Made by a program: the position numbers and the translations under genes. Below, one piece after another: positions 1 to 5,855 of a stretch of 28,722 nucleotides of DNA; position 1 is the first letter of the stretch, and each line of letters opens with the position of its first letter. The notes below the pieces were generated by a model that worked only from the letters and a program-made list of their open reading frames with translations, ran no database searches and was not told the DNA's origin. Source of the stretch: JAJYVT01 sp036796435 (GTDB lineage: Bacteria; Actinomycetota; Acidimicrobiia; Acidimicrobiales; RAAP-2); the NCBI GenBank assembly GCA_036796435.1, contig DAIRCY010000028.1:1-28722 (forward strand). The letters are read 5' to 3'.

Positions 1-55
1 CCGAGATCTGGGAGCAGCCGTTCGAACAGCTGAGCTCGCGGTGCCGGACCATCAC
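1..55. repeat. Exact 55-bp copy of an internal segment of the alpha/beta hydrolase gene
   Basis: Bases 1-55 are identical to bases 2715-2769, which lie inside the alpha/beta hydrolase gene (about codons 32-50). The two copies diverge abruptly at base 56 versus 2770. The copy is in the same orientation. It could be the end of a truncated duplicate hydrolase lying upstream of the window. It could also be an assembly-graph overlap if base 1 is a contig end, since 55 is a common k-mer length. The sequence alone does not decide between these. Confidence 0.95.
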
Positions 56-428
56 TGTCTGTTATGCCGCAAGGGCCTGAGCCGTAGGCACGCACCGGCG
101 CAGGGCACGCAACCGAGGACTGCTCTTCTACCGCGTCCTCCACGGCGAGGGACGAAGGGCCGCCTGACCCGTTGTGGGACGACGCGGCGCCAGTCGGCCC
201 AGGCAAGGGCCGCCCCAAGTAACGCTGGAACACAGAGTCGGGACTTGGAGATCGCCGCGTCAACGGACGCGAGGCCCAGGCGGACCAGCGACTCCACCTC
301 GGCGGCGCTCGTCTTGAACCGAGGTGCTCGTCGTCCTGGGTAGCGGACTTGAATGCGGGGCTGCTGCCGTCGAGCACTGTATATGTAGAGTTATACTAAT
401 CGCACCTATACAAAGACAGGACAGGGAA
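56..428. other. Non-coding stretch between the repeat and the first ATPase gene
   Basis: I see no recognisable gene here. Short open frames exist on both strands, for example 52-297 on the minus strand, but their translations are Arg/Pro-rich or match nothing I know. Base composition is clearly less GC-rich than the housekeeping part of the window, and the last 50 bases are AT-rich. It may be the decayed flank of an inserted segment. Confidence 0.5.
378..412 (+). promoter_or_regulatory. AT-rich promoter/operator candidate upstream of the ATPase
   Basis: TGTATA (378-383) and TATACA (407-412) form a perfect inverted repeat. A further TATACT (392-397) looks like a good -10 box and would place transcription start near 404, about 25 nt before the GTG at 429. 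No convincing -35 box is visible. Symmetric TATAC arms around a -10 suggest an operator, possibly autoregulatory; that is inference. Confidence 0.4.
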
Positions 429-1886
429 GTGGAGACGTTCAACTGGTCAGAGGCAGAGTTCTTTCTGGACCGTGATGCGGAGCTGGCCCGTCTTGAGCGG
501 TGGTGGCGGAGTCCGGATCGCCAGCCCATCAACATGTTTGGCCGACGCCGAACTGGCAAGTCCTGGCTCTTCCGACGATTCGCACACGGTAAGCCGGCCA
601 TTCTGCTGGTCGCGCGTCGGTCGGCGCCTGGGAAGCAGCTAAGCGAGTTCGCCTCCCAGCTCGAGCCCGTCCTCGGAGTGCGCCCAGAGATTCCGGATGT
701 TCCAACTCTGTTCCGTGTGCTGCTGCGAGCCGCAAGTACGCAGAAGGTCCTTGCCGTGATCGACGAGTTCCCCTACCTCCTGCCTCGAGGCCAGGTTGCG
801 GCCGAGCGCCTGCTGAGTGGTGTCGCGGCCGTCCTCGAAGACGACCTCGCCAGCTCGAAGCTGAAGCTCATCATGTGCGGATCCACCGTGTCGGTAATGG
901 AGTCGCTTCAGAGAGACCAGAGTCCCCTCCACGGCCGGCTCACTCCCTTCAGCATCCGTCCGCTCGCTTTCGCACAAGCCCGTCTGTTCGCGCCCGAGCT
1001 CACGGAAATCGAGTGCTTCGAGCGATTCGCCATCGCCGGTGGAATGCCTCGGTATCTCTTACTGCTCAACACTGGTACCGTCAGGACGGCTGTGGTCGAA
1101 GAGATCCTCGACCAGAATGCCCCCTTGTTCAACGAAGTGCGCACCTCCCTCGGCCAGGAAGTCGCCCAGTCAGGGCAGCACTTCTCGATCCTCGAGCAAC
1201 TCGCAACGGGCGACAAGGTCATCAGCGAGATCGCAACGCCTCTTCGGCAAAAGGCGGCAGATCTGACGAGCTACCTCGTTACCTTGGCTGATCTGGGACT
1301 CGTCGAGCGCCGACTTCCGCTCGGCGCCGCGAGCAACTCCCGACTCGGACACTGGCACCTCACCGACCCGTTCTTCGCCTTCTGGTTCCGGTTCGTCTTT
1401 CCGTTCCAAGACGGCCTCGAGAGCGGGCTCGACCCCTACGACCTGTTCGACGGAGAAGTCGCGCCCGCCCTCTCCGAGCACGTCTCCCACGTCTTTGAGG
1501 ACTGGGCGCGTAGCTGGGTACGCCAGACGTTCGGCCGCAACGCTTCGACGATCGCCCCGTGGTGGGGAAATGCCCTTGACGCCTACCGGTGTACCGGCGA
1601 GCGGAGCAGTGAGGAGATCGACGTCGTAGGGACCGCACGATCCAGAGTCACTCTGATCGGCGAGGCGAAGTGGACCGCGAAGCCAATCCCTGCGAGGGTT
1701 CTCGAAGACCTGAAACGCTACAAGCTTCCTGCACTCGAACGAGCTGGTTTCAAGCTTGCTGCCGACCCGACGGTGGTGCTCCTGTCCAAGTCCGGCTACT
1801 CTCCGCCACTCCACAAGCGGGCGCAGGCGGACCCGAACCTCGTCCTCGTGGACGTGCCCGGCGCGTTAGCCCAGGATGTCAGCTGA
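429..1886 (+). CDS. AAA ATPase with C-terminal PD-(D/E)XK-like domain (DUF234-type)
   Basis: This 485-residue protein looks like the P-loop ATPase group often called archaeal-type ATPases. Walker A is GRRRTGKS (about residues 38-45) and Walker B is VIDEF (110-114). A winged-helix-like middle follows, then a C-terminal segment with D398 (EIDVV) and E412-A-K414 (GEAKW), the pattern of a PD-(D/E)XK nuclease fold as in DUF234. I chose GTG 429 because homology begins soon after it and a GGACAGGG stretch lies just upstream; the open frame reaches back to 324 with unconvincing sequence. Codons are visibly less GC3-biased than in ileS, suggesting acquisition. Such genes are widespread as orphan accessory genes and their cellular role is poorly known. 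A second gene of similar architecture sits at 16809-18227. Confidence 0.82.
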   Translation: METFNWSEAEFFLDRDAELARLERWWRSPDRQPINMFGRRRTGKSWLFRRFAHGKPAILLVARRSAPGKQLSEFASQLEPVLGVRPEIPDVPTLFRVLLRAASTQKVLAVIDEFPYLLPRGQVAAERLLSGVAAVLEDDLASSKLKLIMCGSTVSVMESLQRDQSPLHGRLTPFSIRPLAFAQARLFAPELTEIECFERFAIAGGMPRYLLLLNTGTVRTAVVEEILDQNAPLFNEVRTSLGQEVAQSGQHFSILEQLATGDKVISEIATPLRQKAADLTSYLVTLADLGLVERRLPLGAASNSRLGHWHLTDPFFAFWFRFVFPFQDGLESGLDPYDLFDGEVAPALSEHVSHVFEDWARSWVRQTFGRNASTIAPWWGNALDAYRCTGERSSEEIDVVGTARSRVTLIGEAKWTAKPIPARVLEDLKRYKLPALERAGFKLAADPTVVLLSKSGYSPPLHKRAQADPNLVLVDVPGALAQDVS

Positions 1887-2049
1887 TCGTGCCAAGCGGA
1901 TCTCGACTCACCTGCATCCTCGTCTCGACAGCGGTCGTCTCCGAGCTCGAGGCGACGCACAGCCCTCGCGCACCGAGCGCCAGCCCGCGAGCCGGGCGTG
2001 ACCCTCGTTGCGCCGCCGGCGCCGGGGGTACGCCGGCTCCGCGGTGGCG

Positions 2050-2563
2050 CCCTGCTGTGTGGCGACCTCATGGACGGGCTGCTCGTCGACTCCGAGCTGG
2101 CACGAGGCGGAGGTGGAGATCCTCGGCTCGCTCGGCGTGCCGATCGCGCAGGGTGACCCCGAGGCGGACGAAGGGGATCTTCGTGCGCGACGTCATCCGT
2201 TTCGACCGCTTCGACCGCTTCGGCCTGGCGGCCGACTTCGCGTTCGCCCACTCCGCCGAGGACGAGCCCTACGGCAAGCCCCACCCCGCGGTGTTCCTCA
2301 CGACCGCCCGAAGGCTCGGTGTCGCACCGGACCGGTGCCTCGTCTGGGAGGACGCACCGGCGGGGGTGCTCGCGGCGAAGGCCGCACGGATGACCTGCGT
2401 CGCCGTCCCCTCGCCCGACGAGCGAGGAAACCCCGTCTTCGGCATCGCGGACGCGGTGCTGTCCTCGCTCGAGGAAGCCGACGAGGTGCTCTGGCAGCGG
2501 CTCCTCGCAGCCGTGGGAGACCCCGAACAGGTCGAGGAGACGGGCGCCGTCACGCCCGCGTGA
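2050..2563 (+). pseudogene. HAD-family phosphatase pseudogene (HxpB/YniC-like)
   Basis: Pieces of a HAD-IA phosphatase lie in two different frames. Motif I appears as MDGLLVDSE from 2070, preceded by CGDL instead of the usual FD, so the first catalytic Asp context is disturbed. Near 2097 the frame shifts and continues as WHEAEVEILGSLGVP. Near 2150 it shifts again to TKGIFVRDVIRF. The middle of the cap and motif II (about 60 residues in E. coli HxpB) is missing. The tail is intact: SAEDEPYGKPHP (motif III Lys), then LVWEDAPAGVLAAKAA (motif IV) to the stop at 2563. Two frameshifts plus an internal deletion make a functional product very unlikely. The neighbouring intact hydrolase begins 57 bp downstream. 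Confidence 0.85.
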
Positions 2564-2620
2564 GACCGCTGGCGACTCGCGGCCTGCCGTAGCCTTCCCG
2601 GAGTTCGACAAGGGGGCCGC

Positions 2621-3388
2621 GTGTTCGTAAGAGTGCGGGATCAGCTGGTGCACGCCGTGCGGACGGGATCCGGAGACCGGACCGTCGTCGGGATACCGGG
2701 ATCGTTCGGCACGACCGAGATCTGGGAGCAGCCGTTCGAACAGCTGAGCTCGCGGTGCCGGACCATCACCTTCGATCACTTCGGCACCGGGGAGACGTTC
2801 GTGCCCGACGAACTGGTCACCTTCGAGAACCAGGTCGGCCTGGTGATCGACCTGATGAACGCGTTCGGGGTCGACCGCTGCGTCCTGGCCGGAGACTCGA
2901 GCATGTCGGCGGTGGCGGTGGAGGTCGCGTGCCGGTGTCCCGAGCGGGTCGAGGCGCTCGCCCTGGTCGCCGCGGGGATCTCGTATGCCCCCGATGCCGG
3001 TGTTCGTCGCTTCGTTTCAGGCTTGCGGAGCGACCCCGAGGTGACGCTGGACGGGTTCGTGCGTCTGTGCCTGCCCGAAGATGGCGAGGGCCATCTCAGA
3101 CGATGGCTCGAGGACATCATCATGCGCACCGGCCCGGCCAGGGCCGCCCTTCTGGTGGAGTCGTTCTACGGGGTGGACATCCGGAGCCGTCTCCCTCAGC
3201 TCCGGGTCCCGACGACCGTCGTCCACGGCGAGCTCGATGCGCTCCCGTCGAGTCGGCTCGAGACCGCTCGTGCGCTGGCAGCCCTGGTCCCTGGTGCGCA
3301 GCTCCGGGTCATCGAGGGAGCCGGGCACGTGCCCACCCTGAGCCGTCCGCTCGAGGTGGCCGACGCGATCGAGAAGGCGCTCGGCTAG
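2621..3388 (+). CDS. Alpha/beta-fold hydrolase
   Basis: This 255-residue protein has the canonical alpha/beta hydrolase layout. An oxyanion-region segment (GIPGSFG) lies near residue 25, and the nucleophile elbow is GDSSM with S93. The acid is D206 in HGELDALPS and the base is H236 in GAGHVP. The elbow lacks the final Gly of GxSxG, which is seen in some members. GTG 2621 is preceded by AAGGGGG at 6-7 nt, a good ribosome site. The substrate cannot be inferred; related proteins include RsbQ-like and ester or lactone hydrolases. Codons 32-50 are duplicated exactly at the start of the window. It converges on the GrpB gene, with a hairpin between them. Confidence 0.88.
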   Translation: MFVRVRDQLVHAVRTGSGDRTVVGIPGSFGTTEIWEQPFEQLSSRCRTITFDHFGTGETFVPDELVTFENQVGLVIDLMNAFGVDRCVLAGDSSMSAVAVEVACRCPERVEALALVAAGISYAPDAGVRRFVSGLRSDPEVTLDGFVRLCLPEDGEGHLRRWLEDIIMRTGPARAALLVESFYGVDIRSRLPQLRVPTTVVHGELDALPSSRLETARALAALVPGAQLRVIEGAGHVPTLSRPLEVADAIEKALG

Positions 3389-3400
3389 ACAGCCGTCAGA

Positions 3401-3438
3401 AGAGAGCAGCCCAGCCGGTATCGGCCGCCCAGCTCTCT
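3401..3438. terminator. Bidirectional terminator-like hairpin
   Basis: A 7-bp perfect stem AGAGAGC (3401-3407) / GCTCTCT (3432-3438) encloses a second stem GCCG (3414-3417) / CGGC (3422-3425). It lies in the 60-bp gap between the convergent hydrolase (+) and GrpB (-) stop codons, so it could serve both. No U-tract is evident, as is common in actinobacteria. Confidence 0.4.
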
Positions 3439-3448
3439 GCAGCGATCA

Positions 3449-3877
3449 TCAGGATTTCGGTTGGACCGGCAGGAAGTCACGGAACAGCAGGTTCCGGCGG
3501 ACCGCAGCGCTGGTGAGCTCGCGGACGTGCAGGTTGCTTGCCCGCTCCCCGGCCGGTGGAGCGAAGACCAGCTTCGGCCACTTGCGGCCGGCGACGATCT
3601 CACTGTGGTTCCATGATTCAGGACGCACGCGGAAGCCGATCTTCTGCAGCCGGCTGATGATCGAGTCTTCGTCGAGCGTGTCGACTCGAACCTGGAGGTC
3701 GATGCAGTCCTTGGCTGCGAGTCCAGGTACGGACGTGGACCCGATGTGGTCCACCTGCACTACCAGCGATCCGAGCGCAGCCTCGACTCGGGCTGCGAGC
3801 GTCGCGAAGGCGTCGGGCCACGCCGCGTCGTGCGGCACCACGGCAAGGCCACGGGCCAGCTCGTCGGAGAACGGCAT
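3449..3877 (-). CDS. GrpB family protein (nucleotidyltransferase fold), short C-terminus
   Basis: This 142-residue protein carries the GrpB/UPF0157 signature HIGSTSVPGLAAK followed by DLQV (family usually DI/DL), then WPKLVF and ...VRRNLLFRDFL. The fold is that of minimal nucleotidyltransferases, but the biochemical role of bacterial GrpB proteins is not established. Family members usually run about 160-180 residues and continue for some 25-30 residues beyond RDFL; here the frame ends quickly (PVQPKS), so the C-terminal helix is lost or replaced. No continuation shows in the other frames. The ATG at 3877 has a TAGAAT box 9 nt upstream. Third positions are less GC-rich than in the core genes. 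It may be a decaying or recently acquired gene. Confidence 0.8.
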   Translation of the reverse strand: MPFSDELARGLAVVPHDAAWPDAFATLAARVEAALGSLVVQVDHIGSTSVPGLAAKDCIDLQVRVDTLDEDSIISRLQKIGFRVRPESWNHSEIVAGRKWPKLVFAPPAGERASNLHVRELTSAAVRRNLLFRDFLPVQPKS

Positions 3878-3886
3878 AGCCGTTTG

Positions 3887-3892
3887 ATTCTA
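3887..3892 (-). promoter_or_regulatory. -10 box candidate for the GrpB gene
   Basis: TAGAAT on the minus strand ends 9 nt before the ATG. With the usual 6-7 nt from box to start point, the transcript would begin 2-3 nt before the ATG, so the mRNA would be essentially leaderless. No ribosome site is seen. Confidence 0.4.
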
Positions 3893-3937
3893 CGAACCGG
3901 CCGGGACATCACTGCATCTGAGCCCACCTCGAAAGGA

Positions 3938-4420
3938 TCAGAACCCGGTGGTGCCGTCGATCGCCTCGCGAAGGAGGTCCGCGTGGCCGTTGTGCCTGGC
4001 GTACTCCTCGATCATGTGGAGGTAGATCCAGCGCAGGTTCCGCGTCCGCTCGGGGTGGTCGCCGCGGCTCGGCACGACCTCGTCGAGCGGGATCGTCGCG
4101 ACGGCCGCGTCCGCCGCCGCGCACTCGCGCTCGTACGCGGCCAGGTTCTCCGCGGCGTCCGCGTCGTCGAGGTCGTGGAAGTCGGCTGTGTCGTTTCCCT
4201 CGGTGACGTAGAGGAACCCGATGTCCTCTCGTGCCGCGTGCATCCGGAACCACCACCGCTCGACGAGGGTCATGTGCCGCACGATCCCGAGAAGCGACAG
4301 CGTCGACGGCGGGACCGCACGGCGCTTCAGCTGCTCGGCGGTGAGCCCCGCGCACTTCGAGAGGAGCGTCGCGCGGTGAAACGCCGTCCACTCCTCGAGC
4401 GCGGTGCGCTCGTCGGTCAG
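3938..4420 (-). CDS. DUF664 / DinB-like metal-binding protein
   Basis: The translation fits the DUF664 branch of the DinB four-helix superfamily: DERTALEEW, then VPPSTLSLLGIVRHM, WWF, and a C-terminal EEYARHNGHADLL. Putative metal ligands are H49 and H143/H146 (numbered from the CTG). These proteins are thought to be thiol-dependent transferases or isomerases; this substrate is unknown. The start is problematic: no ATG, GTG or TTG occurs in frame between about 4577 and the conserved core. The best candidate is CTG 4420, overlapping the NUDIX stop as CTGA, which would couple translation of the two genes. Family N-termini are consistent with a start near here. It forms a two-gene unit with the NUDIX gene. 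Confidence 0.75.
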   Translation of the reverse strand: MTDERTALEEWTAFHRATLLSKCAGLTAEQLKRRAVPPSTLSLLGIVRHMTLVERWWFRMHAAREDIGFLYVTEGNDTADFHDLDDADAAENLAAYERECAAADAAVATIPLDEVVPSRGDHPERTRNLRWIYLHMIEEYARHNGHADLLREAIDGTTGF

Positions 4421-4956
4421 GCGTCCGGGTTCCGCCCGCTCGTGGGCGGCGGCGGTCCAGCTCGAAGATCCGGTCTCGGTCGTGTCTCCGACCGTAGCTC
4501 GGGGAGGCTGGAGAGGCGACGGCCGAGGTCGGCCGGGTAGACGTCGGCGTCGGTCTCCACCAGCTGGTCGATCGTCCACCACCGCCACCCGGTCACTGAA
4601 CGCGTCTCGATCTCCGTCCACGCCGCGGGCCGCACCTCGAAGCGGGGCGTGCGCACCACGAAGAACGACTCGTCCTGGTGATAGCGGACGCCTTCGAACA
4701 AGAACGAGTTGTCCCGTCGCCATCGCACGGGACCGAGGTCGCCGACGACGTGTCCCGTCTCCTCGTGGACCTCGCGGCGCCCGGCGTCCTCGAGCAGCTC
4801 GCCCGGCTCGGCGCCACCACCCGGCGTGAACCAGAACTCGCTGGCTGTGGCGACGGTCGCGTCTTTCCCGGAGAAGAGGAGGACCGCCCCGTCGGGGTCG
4901 ACGAGCACCACCCGGGCGACCCTTCTGCGAATGCCGGGTCCCTCGTGACTGCTCAC
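4417..4956 (-). CDS. NUDIX hydrolase
   Basis: A 179-residue NUDIX protein. The NUDIX box is complete: G47, E53, then REVHEETG at residues 61-68, which binds Mg2+ and positions a nucleoside-diphosphate-linked substrate for pyrophosphate hydrolysis. PGGGAEPGE precedes the helix as expected. The specific substrate cannot be read from the sequence. GTG 4956 is chosen because MSSHEGPGIRRRVARVVLVD fits a typical N-terminus, and a weak GGGAAAG lies upstream. Its promoter region is shared with the divergent vapB gene. The last about 25 residues are Pro/Arg-rich and probably disordered. The stop overlaps the proposed start of the DUF664 gene. Confidence 0.88.
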   Translation of the reverse strand: MSSHEGPGIRRRVARVVLVDPDGAVLLFSGKDATVATASEFWFTPGGGAEPGELLEDAGRREVHEETGHVVGDLGPVRWRRDNSFLFEGVRYHQDESFFVVRTPRFEVRPAAWTEIETRSVTGWRWWTIDQLVETDADVYPADLGRRLSSLPELRSETRPRPDLRAGPPPPTSGRNPDA

Positions 4957-4972
4957 CTAATCTTTCCCATGA

Positions 4973-5002
4973 ATCATGGATTGTATAATGATGCAATGCA
5001 TC
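4973..5002. promoter_or_regulatory. Divergent promoter/operator for vapBC and the NUDIX gene
   Basis: On the plus strand TATAAT (4984-4989) is a perfect -10, ending 6 nt before the vapB ATG at 4996. On the minus strand TACAAT (4985-4980) overlaps it, 23 nt before the NUDIX GTG. Two inverted repeats surround this: ATCAT (4973-4977) / ATGAT (4988-4992), and GATGC / GCATC flanking the vapB start (4990-5002). Such symmetry fits binding by the ribbon-helix-helix antitoxin, as in known VapBC autoregulation. No TTGACA-like -35 is seen. Confidence 0.55.
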
Positions 5003-5220
5003 GCACCACGATCATGGCGGACGACGAAGTCATCGAGCGGCTACGGCAGCTGGCCAGGCAACGAGGGGTATCTCTGGCCGAAGTCGTCCGGGAAGCGCTG
5101 GACGAGAAGGCGAGCACGTTCTCGACGAAGCCCACGAGCCTCGGCTCCGGCTCGTCATCTCCCGGCAGGACGGGGAGGACAGCGGCGTCCACCCGGCAGC
5201 CCCCCCGCTCGTGGCGCTGA
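4996..5220 (+). CDS. vapB: Ribbon-helix-helix antitoxin, VapB type
   Basis: This 74-residue protein has an Arc/CopG-type N-terminal DNA-binding segment (HRTTIMADDEVIERLRQLA, then GVSLAEVVREALDEK) and a short basic, Gly/Ser-rich tail ending PRSWR. That tail type in VapB antitoxins wraps the PIN toxin active site. I chose ATG 4996 over the nearby ATGs at 4988 and 4991, which are in other frames. The TATAAT box at 4984-4989 leaves almost no leader. The gene overlaps vapC by 10 nt, typical of a coupled toxin-antitoxin operon. The dimer is expected to repress its own promoter, which carries inverted repeats. Confidence 0.82.
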   Translation: MHRTTIMADDEVIERLRQLARQRGVSLAEVVREALDEKASTFSTKPTSLGSGSSSPGRTGRTAASTRQPPRSWR

Positions 5221-5630
5221 TACTCGACACGGGCCCGCTGTACGCGGCGCTCGACCGGCACGACGCCGACCACACGCGCTGCCGGCAGCTCATCGAAGAT
5301 GCGAGGGAGCCTCTCGTGATCCCGGCCGCCGTGCTCCCGGAGCTCGACTACCTGTGCGCGACCCGAATGGGCCCGGCGCCCATGGTCGCGCTCCTTCGGG
5401 ACGTCGAGACCGGCGCCTACCGACTGGAGGATCTCGACGTTCGGGACGTCGCGCGCGTCCGCGAGCTCGTCGATCGGTACGCCGACTCGGACATCGGGTT
5501 CGTCGACGCGAGTGTCCTCGCGGTGGTCGAGCGGCTTGGCGAGCCCAAGCTCGCGACGCTCGACCGCCGGCACTTTTCAATGCTCCGCCCGCGCCATGTC
5601 GACGCTCTCATGCTCCTGCCGGAGGGCTGA
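5211..5630 (+). CDS. vapC: PIN-domain ribonuclease toxin, VapC type
   Basis: This 139-residue PIN-domain protein starts at GTG 5211 inside the end of vapB. Expected acidic residues are visible: D6 in LILDTGP, E44 in VLPELDY, D99 in IGFVDAS and D118 in LATLDRRHF. Together they would coordinate Mg2+/Mn2+ for RNA cleavage. VapC toxins cut specific tRNA or rRNA sites; the target here is unknown. Length is normal and all catalytic residues are present, so the toxin should be active unless held by VapB. A hairpin 40 bp downstream may end the operon. Confidence 0.87.
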   Translation: MALILDTGPLYAALDRHDADHTRCRQLIEDAREPLVIPAAVLPELDYLCATRMGPAPMVALLRDVETGAYRLEDLDVRDVARVRELVDRYADSDIGFVDASVLAVVERLGEPKLATLDRRHFSMLRPRHVDALMLLPEG

Positions 5631-5670
5631 AGGGGTCTGTGCGCGGGGTGAGGCCACGGGGGCGCGTGCT

Positions 5671-5697
5671 CCCTCGTTGTGCCGCAGGCGCCGAGGG
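5671..5697 (+). terminator. Hairpin after vapC, part of a 36-bp repeated sequence
   Basis: CCCTCG (5671-5676) pairs with CGAGGG (5692-5697), and inside it GCC (5681-5683) pairs with GGC (5687-5689). It could terminate vapBC. The stretch 5671-5706 also resembles 2002-2036, with about 30 of 35 positions equal by eye and one gap, so it may be a dispersed short repeat. Confidence 0.35.
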
Positions 5698-5792
5698 GCA
5701 CGCCGGACCGTGGCCCCGCCCGCCCCGCCGCGGGCCTCTCGTGGCGCCCCCAAGCCATGGGCTGCCGCGCCGATGAGTCTGCGCTGGTCGCA

Positions 5793-5845
5793 GCCCCCTT
5801 CGGCAAGCCGGGGGCCCCGAGGAGCGAGGTTGGCGCCAGTAGGCT
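5793..5845 (+). promoter_or_regulatory. Hairpin and -10 candidate upstream of ileS
   Basis: CCCC and CGG (5795-5803) pair with CCG and GGGG (5808-5814) around a small loop, giving a strong GC hairpin. TAGGCT (5840-5845) lies 10 nt before the ileS ATG and matches TANNNT. I looked for a T-box motif (AGGGTGGNACCGCG type), since actinobacterial ileS genes often have one, and did not find it. The rest of 5631-5792 shows nothing I recognise. Confidence 0.3.
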
Positions 5846-5855
5846 CTCGGGACCG

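Noticed and set aside
52..297. An 81-residue minus-strand frame at the left edge
   Set aside because: No family resemblance, Arg-rich second half and no convincing start; left as non-coding.
3909..4391. A 160-residue minus frame overlapping the DUF664 gene
   Set aside because: It is the Arg-rich alternative frame; the DUF664 motifs are in the other frame.
5631..5855. T-box riboswitch upstream of ileS
   Set aside because: I looked for the AGGGTGGNACCGCG-type element. GAGGTTGGCGCC (5825-5836) is only a loose resemblance and would not pair properly with the tRNA end.
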